Source of the DNA: Acidobacteriota bacterium
Lineage (GTDB): Bacteria > Acidobacteriota > Vicinamibacteria > Vicinamibacterales > UBA8438
Assembly: GCA_011523485.1 (NCBI GenBank)
Contig: WTGR01000236.1
Coordinates: 1-6,004, forward strand
Length of the DNA stretch: 6,004 nt
Direction of reading: 5' to 3'
Within the stretch, counting starts at the first letter, position 1. Every line of letters starts with the position of its first letter. The position numbers and the translations under genes are program-made. Below the pieces are notes generated by a model. It worked only from the letters and a program-made list of their open reading frames with translations. It did no database searches and was not told the origin of the DNA. Shown here piece after piece: positions 1 through 4,921 of this stretch.

Positions 1-51
1 CGGGCCACGGGATTTTAAGTCCCGAGTGTCTACCAGTTCCACCACCTCGGC
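1..51 (-). tRNA. tRNA-Leu (UAA anticodon), 3' part outside window
   Basis: Read on the minus strand, the sequence begins GCCGAGGTGGTGG at position 51, then shows a leucine-type D arm (GGTAGACAC) and an anticodon arm with stem CGGGA/TCCCG around the seven-base loop CTTAAAA. This puts TAA at the anticodon, so it reads UUA leucine codons. The first bases of the long variable arm follow before the window ends; the T arm and acceptor 3' strand are not visible. The 5' end is placed by analogy with bacterial tRNA-Leu. It lies downstream of the tolC-like gene on the same strand, about 100 nt past its stop codon. Confidence 0.93.
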
Positions 52-95
52 ATCGACCGCACCAAGGGCCACCGACTGTAGCGGGATGGTACCGT

Positions 96-122
96 TACGC
101 GCCGGGGCCCGCCACCGTTCGG
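96..122 (-). promoter_or_regulatory. Possible promoter for tRNA-Leu resembling the repeated ECF-like element
   Basis: The minus strand has the same CCGGCGCGTA ten-mer (96-105) that ends each of the elements upstream of the tolC-like and sigma genes. At the position where those carry CGTAAT, this site has CCGAAC (117-122), which includes a GAAC core like many ECF -35 boxes. The intervening 11 bases do not match apart from a short C run. The predicted transcription start would be about 35-40 nt before the tRNA 5' end. CCGGCGCG-type words are common in GC-rich DNA, so this is a weak call. No clear sigma-70 promoter was seen here; TACAGT at 78-83 on the minus strand is a possible -10 without a convincing -35. 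Confidence 0.25.
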
Positions 123-150
123 CACGTCTCGTGCTGCCAGGGGGCCCTGG
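122..150 (-). terminator. Weak hairpin pair after the tolC-like gene
   Basis: Just after the TAG stop of the tolC-like gene, the minus strand contains a self-complementary CCAGGGCCCCCTGG (137-150) and then a small hairpin with GCACG/CGTGC arms around three bases (122-134). There is no following T run, so it lacks the second half of a standard intrinsic terminator. It may reduce read-through into the tRNA, or be only GC-rich chance structure. Confidence 0.25.
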
Positions 151-152
151 TT

Positions 153-1817
153 CTATGGTCCGCCGACGACCACGGTCACGCCGGTACCGGCGCGCGACGC
201 GCGTTGCGCGCGGTCGAACTCGATCAGTGCGCGCTGGTAGTCGAGTATCGCGCGCAGCTCCAGCTCCCGGGCGGCCGCCAGCTCGCGCTGCATCTGGACG
301 ACCAGATAGTTGGTCGACAGCCCGACCTCGAACTTGATCTCCTCCGCCCGAAGCTGCTCTTCCGCGAGCTCCCGGGCGACGACCGCAGCCTGAATGCTCT
401 CCTGGATCGCTTCTATCTGGAGCGCGGCATCGGTCACCTCACCGACGATCTGGATCTCGATCCATTCGAGCTGGACCTCGTTCTGCCGAAGCTCCAGGCG
501 CACCCGCTCGTAGGCGGCCTCGTCCGCGCTCCGACCCAGCGGGTAGCTCATCTGCACCTGGACGCTCCAGATCGGGTAGTTCGCCCCGACGATGTCGCCG
601 ACCGCGTCCCGGTAGCCACCCGGAATCACCGCTCCGCCGCCCCCCAGGATCTCCTCGAACGTGCTCCCGGAAGGCAGAAGTCGGGGACCGCCCTGGCCGG
701 TCAACTGATAGCTTCCGACCAGATCGAGAGCGGGCAGCCTGCTGTTCCGCAGGTTCTCGGCGGTGGCGTTGTTGCTGTCGATCCGGAGCCGCGCCCGGGC
801 GATGTCGGTGCGCCGGTCGAGCGCCGTTCGGATCGCTCCCTCGAGGTCGATCGGCATCGCATCCGTCCGCGGCTCGTCCGTCGGGTTGATCTCCGCGTTC
901 CACAGCTCGTCCGTCCTGCCGTCGACGATGAGCAGCTTGAGAGCCAGCTCGTTGGTTCGCAGCACGCGAACCGCATCGGCCAGCGACTGCCGCCGCAGCG
1001 CGGCCTCCGCCCGCGCCTGCACGACCTCGATCTCTCCCACCATGCCGATCTCGACACGCGCGCGATTGTCGCGCACGAGTTGCTCGGCCAGCGCCAGCGA
1101 CTGTCGCTGCACCGCGACGGCCGCGCGCGCATGGACCAGCTCCCAGTACGCCAGCCGGACGTCGGCGAGCGTGTTTACGACGGTCTCCTCGAGGTCGACG
1201 TCGGAGATGTTGCGGTCGATCCGGGAAACGACGAGTTGCGTCCGCTCATTGTCGGTTCGGAAGCCCCGCAGCAACGGTTGCGTGTACGTCAGGCTCGCGG
1301 TCGCGGCGAGGCTCGGGTTGAAGTTCGTGAAGGTGTTGGTCGACTCCAGGCGGCTGCTGTTCCAGGTCACGTCGTACCGACCGCCGCCCCACCGCACCCG
1401 CTGGCTGACGCCGATGTCGTAGCTGCCCCGATCGGTGACGATGGATGCGCCGCCGAGCCCGCCGCCGTCCAGCAGCGAGCGGCTGGGCTGGGTGGCCTGG
1501 TTGAGGCCGAAGCCGGAGGCAGCCAGAGGCAGAAACGCCGCGTTGGCGGTGGCGACCTGCGCGTCCCGCACGAGTGGATTGATGCGCTGGACCGCGATCT
1601 GGCGGTTGCGTTCGAAGGCTCGCTCGACCGCGCCGGCGAGCGTCAGATCGAACCGCCGTATCGTTCGAGGGTCGTCTCCGATCCGACGCGCAGCTTCGGC
1701 GACTGCACCGGAGAGCGTCGTTTCGAACGGCTGGGCCTGCGCAGCACGCGCCGTCGGAAGCGTCGATCCGCCGACGACCAACCCGAGCACGAAGATGGTG
1801 CGAACTGAACTCGGCAA
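153..1817 (-). CDS. TolC-family outer-membrane efflux protein
   Basis: A 554-residue protein of the TolC/OEP family, whose trimers form an outer-membrane beta-barrel with a long periplasmic alpha-helical tunnel that receives substrates from an inner-membrane pump. Residues 1 to about 28 form a signal peptide: a hydrophobic core, then two possible AxA cleavage sites (ARA at 23-25, AQA at 26-28). The mature part shows two long helical regions. Near the C terminus is the family-typical stretch FEVGLSTNYLVVQMQREL, followed by an LDYQRALIEFDRA helix. Length is normal to slightly long. The start is TTG at 1815-1817, chosen because a strong GGGAGGGA ribosome site precedes it and the signal peptide begins there; the ATG at 1828-1830 is out of frame. 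No adaptor (membrane-fusion) or pump gene is in the window, so the substrate is unknown. The family call is firm; a more specific name is not supported. Confidence 0.95.
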   Translation of the reverse strand: MPSSVRTIFVLGLVVGGSTLPTARAAQAQPFETTLSGAVAEAARRIGDDPRTIRRFDLTLAGAVERAFERNRQIAVQRINPLVRDAQVATANAAFLPLAASGFGLNQATQPSRSLLDGGGLGGASIVTDRGSYDIGVSQRVRWGGGRYDVTWNSSRLESTNTFTNFNPSLAATASLTYTQPLLRGFRTDNERTQLVVSRIDRNISDVDLEETVVNTLADVRLAYWELVHARAAVAVQRQSLALAEQLVRDNRARVEIGMVGEIEVVQARAEAALRRQSLADAVRVLRTNELALKLLIVDGRTDELWNAEINPTDEPRTDAMPIDLEGAIRTALDRRTDIARARLRIDSNNATAENLRNSRLPALDLVGSYQLTGQGGPRLLPSGSTFEEILGGGGAVIPGGYRDAVGDIVGANYPIWSVQVQMSYPLGRSADEAAYERVRLELRQNEVQLEWIEIQIVGEVTDAALQIEAIQESIQAAVVARELAEEQLRAEEIKFEVGLSTNYLVVQMQRELAAARELELRAILDYQRALIEFDRAQRASRAGTGVTVVVGGP

Positions 1818-1820
1818 GCG

Positions 1821-1828
1821 TCCCTCCC
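1821..1828 (-). promoter_or_regulatory. Strong ribosome binding site deciding a TTG start
   Basis: The minus strand reads GGGAGGGA followed by CGC and then TTG, so the GGAGG core lies 5 nt from the TTG codon of the tolC-like gene. The site overlaps an out-of-frame ATG (1828-1830), which would otherwise mislead start selection. Confidence 0.7.
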
Positions 1829-1856
1829 ATGACCCGGCAGTGCGCGTGGCAGCAGC

Positions 1857-1890
1857 GACAATACGCGCCGGGCACGCTTGTCATTACGGC
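1857..1890 (-). promoter_or_regulatory. Candidate ECF-type promoter element, tolC-proximal copy
   Basis: This 34-bp sequence is repeated without a mismatch at 1929-1962. On the minus strand it carries GTAAT, a 17-nt spacer ending in CCGGCG, then CGTATTGTC. That layout (about 17 nt between an AA-containing upstream box and a CGTA/CGTC downstream box) is typical of ECF sigma promoters. The CGTA box is at 1862-1865, so a transcript would begin near 1855 and leave a leader of about 40 nt before the TTG start. The TACGCGCCGG-N11-ATTACG core (plus strand) also occurs upstream of the ECF sigma gene in this window. The repeat is certain; the promoter role is inferred. Confidence 0.6.
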
Positions 1891-1928
1891 TCGAGCACGA
1901 CTGCGGGGACCGCCTCGGCGCGGCACGA

Positions 1929-1962
1929 GACAATACGCGCCGGGCACGCTTGTCATTACGGC
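1929..1962 (-). promoter_or_regulatory. Candidate ECF-type promoter element, tolC-distal copy
   Basis: An exact copy of the 34-bp element at 1857-1890, 72 bp further upstream of the tolC-like gene and in the same orientation. The 38 bp between the copies are not repeated, and identity stops sharply at both ends. It could be a second start site, a sigma or regulator holding site, or the result of a recent local duplication. Confidence 0.6.
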
Positions 1963-2053
1963 GAGGCGGCGCTGGCTCGAACCGCCGAGAACGGGATCGA
2001 ACGCACCGGCCGACGCGCGAGCCCCTGAAGCCCTCGTCGCACCGGGCTGGGGG

Positions 2054-3685
2054 TCAGACCCGCGCCGTGGCGGCTCCGCTGCCGCGATACGTGGCCAGCG
2101 CCCAGGCGAACAGCCCCCCGACACCGATCAACGTCAGCGCCAGGTTCGCAATCCAGCCGACGAGGGGCAGGTTGACGGCGACGAAGACGGCGAGCAGGCC
2201 GACCAGCAGGGCCGGCGCCGGCCCGCCGACGCCGCGCGGGCCGAGCAGCGTGCGGCCGAGGAAGAGCGCGATCGGGATCTTGGCCAGGTAGATCGCGAGC
2301 GCCCAGAGGCCGAGCAGAACGATCGCCAGCGGCAATCCAACCAGCGTCATCGCTGCAACCAGCGCGGCGACCGGGGCGGCGATGACGCACAGGAACCCGA
2401 CGCCGAGTGTCCGCAGCGCCACCGACGGCGTCTCGAGCCGGACGGTCGCGGCGCCGGGCGCGAGCCACAACAGCAGCCCCCCGGCAATCAGGGCGGCGAC
2501 CAGCCACAGAGACTGCCGCAAGTAGAACGACGCTGTGAGGTAACGGCTCGGCGAAGCGCCGTCCCCCGCAAGTCGAACCACCGGCTCGCTCGCGAGCGTC
2601 GCCGCCGGGTCGATGCGCAGGTCGCCGGGGTGACGGACCTCCGCGATCAATGCCCCGCCGATGTGACCGCGCGACCCGACGGTGATGCGTTGGGCCGCGG
2701 CGTCGACGTTCCGCTGGACGGGTCCCGCGATATCGATGCTGCCGCCGGCGGCCCGTACGCCGTGGGCGATCTCGCCGTGCACCGACAGCACGTTGCTGTA
2801 GCTGGCGACGCCGCGGCCGACGCGGCTTCCCTGCGCGATGCGGGTTTCCTGCGAGAATGTGAACAGGCTCCCGTCCACCCGGCCCTGCACGGTGACGAAC
2901 TGGGCGCCCGTGAATACGGAGCCCCCGACCCCGCCCTCCAGATCCAGGGACTGCGACCACGAGATCACGCTACCCTGCACCGTACCGCGGATCGTTACCG
3001 TCGTTGCGTAGACGATGAGGTCGCCGGTCACGACGCCATCTACGAACACTCGCGATCCGTAGGCAAGGAGCGCATCGTCGATCTTCTCGTCGGCGAGGAT
3101 CTCCACGTCGTCGTCAGACGTTCTGACCACGAAGGCCTCGGCGGGAACTGCGACCGCTGCGAAAACCATCGCCGACAGAGCCGGCATCGTCGCGCGCCGG
3201 GCCCTGTGAGGCACGAACAGCACGACGAGCAGCAGCATGAGAATCGCGGCCGCAGCCTGGCCAACCACGGTCACCATCGACGTCAGCAAGGTACCGACCT
3301 GCACAACGACGATGATGCCGGCAAACAGCCAGGTCAGAAGACCGGACGCATGAAAGGGGCTGACCCATTCCAGGAAGGGCGGAACCTTCCACGCCGTCGC
3401 CACCGCCGCACCCGCGAGGACAGACACCGCGGCGACGACCAGCACCGGATTCCACCACCCGTTGCCGACAGCCGAGCGGCCGCCGTTCGAGACGACCGGA
3501 TCGGCCGTGGCGACGTCGAGCGCGCCTGCATGCAGCGCCTCCACGAGCACCCTGCGCTCGGCGCGCAACTCCGCCAGCGCGGCGCGGCACGATGCGCAAT
3601 TTGCGACTTGCTCCCGGACGGCCGCGGCCACGGCCGGCTCGTCGTCCGCCAGCATCATCAGGGTCGGTTCGTCGGGACACGTCAT
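2054..3685 (-). CDS. Membrane anti-sigma factor fused to a bactofilin-like beta-helix domain
   Basis: A 543-residue protein, probably the anti-sigma partner of the ECF sigma factor encoded just upstream. The N-terminal 45 or so residues resemble a zinc-binding anti-sigma domain: Cys3, then Cys30-x2-Cys33 in VANCASCRAAL. The histidine expected four residues before the first Cys of the pair is Gln26. Hydrophobic segments follow at about 79-98, 115-137, 140-158 and 168-185; the last looks like a signal peptide ending in VPAEAF. Residues about 190-372 form short glycine-rich beta repeats (GVVTGDLIVYA, GTVQGSVISWS, GRVDGSLFTFS), as in bactofilin-like polymer-forming proteins. Several more membrane helices fill 392-532. 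The reading frame stays open upstream to 4531, but the start used here (ATG 3683-3685) overlaps the sigma stop as ATGA, with AGGAAG 5 nt before it. Membrane topology, and therefore the side on which the beta-helix lies, is uncertain. Confidence 0.85.
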   Translation of the reverse strand: MTCPDEPTLMMLADDEPAVAAAVREQVANCASCRAALAELRAERRVLVEALHAGALDVATADPVVSNGGRSAVGNGWWNPVLVVAAVSVLAGAAVATAWKVPPFLEWVSPFHASGLLTWLFAGIIVVVQVGTLLTSMVTVVGQAAAAILMLLLVVLFVPHRARRATMPALSAMVFAAVAVPAEAFVVRTSDDDVEILADEKIDDALLAYGSRVFVDGVVTGDLIVYATTVTIRGTVQGSVISWSQSLDLEGGVGGSVFTGAQFVTVQGRVDGSLFTFSQETRIAQGSRVGRGVASYSNVLSVHGEIAHGVRAAGGSIDIAGPVQRNVDAAAQRITVGSRGHIGGALIAEVRHPGDLRIDPAATLASEPVVRLAGDGASPSRYLTASFYLRQSLWLVAALIAGGLLLWLAPGAATVRLETPSVALRTLGVGFLCVIAAPVAALVAAMTLVGLPLAIVLLGLWALAIYLAKIPIALFLGRTLLGPRGVGGPAPALLVGLLAVFVAVNLPLVGWIANLALTLIGVGGLFAWALATYRGSGAATARV

Positions 3686-3696
3686 TGGCTCTTCCT
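3682..3696 (-). promoter_or_regulatory. ATGA start/stop overlap with ribosome site coupling sigma and anti-sigma
   Basis: The sigma TGA (3682-3684) and the anti-sigma ATG (3683-3685) share bases as ATGA. AGGAAG at 3691-3696, inside the last sigma codons, lies 5 nt from the ATG. Translational coupling of this sort is common for ECF sigma/anti-sigma pairs and would keep the two products in balance. Confidence 0.8.
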
Positions 3697-4290
3697 GTTC
3701 GGCGCGGTCAGCATCCGCCGCAACTGCTTTCGGCCGCGAAACACCAGCACGGCGACATGACCGGGCTCGATACCGAGGATCGCGCCGATCTCCGCGTAGG
3801 CGAGCTCGTGGAAATAGGCCAGCACCAGCGGCACGCGGTACTTGACCGGCAGCGCGGCGACCGCCTCGCGGACCTGCCGGCCGCGTTCCCGCGCCAGCAG
3901 GGCGGTCAACGGGCCCGGCTCCCGCGCCGGCGCCGCCACCCGCTCGACGTCCACCGTCTCGAACAGCCGCGTCTCCCGGCCGCGCCGCCGCAGCCGATCG
4001 AGGCAGTGATGGCTCGCGACCGCGAGGATCCAGTGCGAGAACGGCCGCTCCGGGTCGTACTGCTCGAAGCGTTGCCGGCCGCGCAGGAACACCTCCTGCG
4101 CCGCGTCCTCCGCCTCGTCGGGGGAGCCGAGCAGGTAGCGGCAGGTCTGCAGCACGCGCCGGGACTGGGCTCGATAGAGGGTGTCGAAGTCGGCGTCGGC
4201 GTCGGCCCCCGCCGCCGTCTCTACCCGCCGAACGCCGGTCATCGCCAGCGGGCGAAGCATGCCGCCGGCCAGCGCGGTCACCGCGTTCAT
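3682..4290 (-). CDS. ECF-type RNA polymerase sigma factor
   Basis: A 202-residue sigma factor of the extracytoplasmic-function class, which directs RNA polymerase to a small set of promoters once released from its anti-sigma factor. Sigma region 2 spans about residues 35-103: FDTLYRAQSRRVLQTCRYLL, the conserved DEAEDAAQEVF (58-68), and FSHWILAVASHHCLDRLRRR. A linker leads to region 4 at about 138-194, with VAALPVKYRVPLVLAYF and the helix-turn-helix AYAEIGAILGIEPGHVAVLVFRGRKQLRR. There is no extra C-terminal domain. The annotated start is ATG at 4290, where a GGAAGGG lies rather far upstream; Met11 (4260) or Met17 (4242) are possible, since the first 30 residues are not conserved sigma sequence. 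It overlaps the anti-sigma gene by ATGA. Two copies of a possible ECF promoter lie upstream, suggesting autoregulation. Confidence 0.93.
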   Translation of the reverse strand: MNAVTALAGGMLRPLAMTGVRRVETAAGADADADFDTLYRAQSRRVLQTCRYLLGSPDEAEDAAQEVFLRGRQRFEQYDPERPFSHWILAVASHHCLDRLRRRGRETRLFETVDVERVAAPAREPGPLTALLARERGRQVREAVAALPVKYRVPLVLAYFHELAYAEIGAILGIEPGHVAVLVFRGRKQLRRMLTAPNRKSQ

Positions 4291-4378
4291 CCGCGCGCCC
4301 GGCCCTTCCGCATCCCGCTCCCCGGGCGCGACGGCGACACGCCCGGCACTGCCCCGGTCCCGAGCACCCGCACCATGC

Positions 4379-4413
4379 CCATACTACGCGCCGGAAGACA
4401 ACGGGATTACGAC
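4379..4413 (-). promoter_or_regulatory. Candidate ECF-type promoter element, sigma-proximal copy
   Basis: The minus strand carries GTAATCCC, then TTCCGGCG, then CGTAGTATGG. The GTAAT and CGTA boxes are 17 nt apart, as in the elements upstream of the tolC-like gene, with which it shares TACGCGCCGG-N11-ATTACG exactly (plus strand, 4385-4411). A transcript would start near 4378 and leave a leader of about 88 nt before the ATG at 4290, or longer if the sigma start is internal. Location directly upstream of an ECF sigma/anti-sigma pair fits autoregulation, a common feature of this class. Promoter function is inferred. Confidence 0.6.
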
Positions 4414-4450
4414 TCCGTTTCCCCAAGGGACCGTCAACCGCGGAACGGGG

Positions 4451-4485
4451 CCATACGACGCGCCGGAAGACGCCGGGATTGCGAC
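4451..4485 (-). promoter_or_regulatory. Candidate ECF-type promoter element, sigma-distal copy
   Basis: This copy matches 4379-4413 with 4 differences in 35 positions and is offset by exactly 72 bp. It has GCAAT in place of GTAAT and CGTCGTATGG in place of CGTAGTATGG on the minus strand, while the TCTTCCGGCGCGT block is unchanged. CGTC is also an accepted ECF -10 form. It may be a weaker second promoter or a decayed duplicate. Confidence 0.5.
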
Positions 4486-4570
4486 GCTGCCGGAAGGGGC
4501 CGATGGCGACGGCCGCAATGTGACGCGGCATGCACCGCGGAGCACCCGCGACGGTGCGCGCCGCCGGCGG

Positions 4571-4921
4571 TCAGTTCGGCCGGGCGCTGCCCCGCACGTT
4601 GGCGAGGACACGGGTGATGGTGGCGGTGAGGGTGTCGACGTCGCCCTCGAAGGGGCCCGCCACGACCGCCCCGCTCGGGATCTCGATGGCGATCGCGATG
4701 CCGCCGTCGACCGGCGTCACGATCCAACTGAAGCCGCGCAAGGCGACCGAGCGCTCGTCCGCGTCCGGGTTCTGCACCTGGTCGAACGCGCCGAGCGTCA
4801 GCTCGAGCACGCGACGGACGTCGTCGTCCGCCCACGCCGTGGGCTCGGGCCCCTCGAAGTCGACGTCGGTCTCGACGACGTCCTCCTTGCCCTTGAGCAG
4901 GACCTCCACCTTGAACGTCAT
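4571..4921 (-). CDS. Small soluble protein of unknown function, coupled to the YyaL-like gene
   Basis: I do not recognise this 116-residue protein. It has no signal peptide, membrane segment or cysteine. It looks like a compact alpha/beta fold: strand MTFKVEVLLKG, an acidic stretch (residues about 12-35), helix DDDVRRVLELTLGAFDQVQ, strand SVALRGFSWIVTPVDGGIAIAIEIP, and a C-terminal helix DVDTLTATITRVLANVRG. Its ATG (4919-4921) overlaps the TGA of the upstream YyaL-like gene as ATGA, with GAGGA at 4929-4933 seven nt before it, so the two are probably translated together. Codon use and GC richness look like its neighbours. The coupling suggests a shared process with the YyaL-like protein, but nothing in the sequence gives the activity. 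Confidence 0.8.
   Translation of the reverse strand: MTFKVEVLLKGKEDVVETDVDFEGPEPTAWADDDVRRVLELTLGAFDQVQNPDADERSVALRGFSWIVTPVDGGIAIAIEIPSGAVVAGPFEGDVDTLTATITRVLANVRGSARPN

Larger units (their letters stand above)
4291..4570. other. Intergenic region between the sigma gene and the 116-residue gene
   Basis: These 280 nt contain the two elements described at 4379-4413 and 4451-4485 and a perfect CCGCCGGCGG palindrome (4561-4570) immediately after the stop of the 116-residue gene. That palindrome might form part of a terminator but has no T run. The stretch 4291-4378 would be the sigma leader; I see no further motif in it. Open frames crossing the region lack a convincing start or family resemblance. 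Confidence 0.6.

Noticed and set aside
204..1808. Long plus-strand open frame opposite the tolC-like gene
   Set aside because: It is a reverse-strand shadow made possible by high GC and few stop codons; the protein is rich in Arg/Asp/Pro with no family resemblance, while the minus strand encodes a clear TolC-family protein.
1828..1830. ATG as the start of the tolC-like gene
   Set aside because: It is out of frame with the TolC-family protein and lies within the ribosome binding site of the TTG start.
1857..1962. CRISPR array
   Set aside because: Only two repeats with one 38-bp interval, and a diverged relative sits upstream of another gene; promoter-like placement fits better and no cas gene is present.
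2051..2061. GGGTCAGACCC palindrome at the stop of the anti-sigma fusion as a terminator
   Set aside because: A single-base loop cannot form a stable hairpin and there is no T run.
1246..2124. Coding region reading through the repeats (peptide MTSVPGAYC occurring twice)
   Set aside because: The frame overlaps the tolC-like gene out of phase and crosses intergenic DNA; the repeated peptide is only a translation of the DNA element.
1829..3760. 643-residue plus-strand open frame opposite the anti-sigma fusion
   Set aside because: Very Arg/Asp/Gln/His-rich low-complexity translation with no recognisable domain, antisense to a well-supported gene.
3686..4531. N-terminal extension of the anti-sigma fusion to 825 residues
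   Set aside because: The extension would run through the whole sigma gene in another frame; the ATGA overlap, ribosome site and MTC start of the anti-sigma domain support 3685 instead.
3592..4617. Plus-strand open frame opposite the sigma gene
   Set aside because: Arg/Pro-rich antisense translation that crosses the intergenic repeats; no ribosome site or family features noted.
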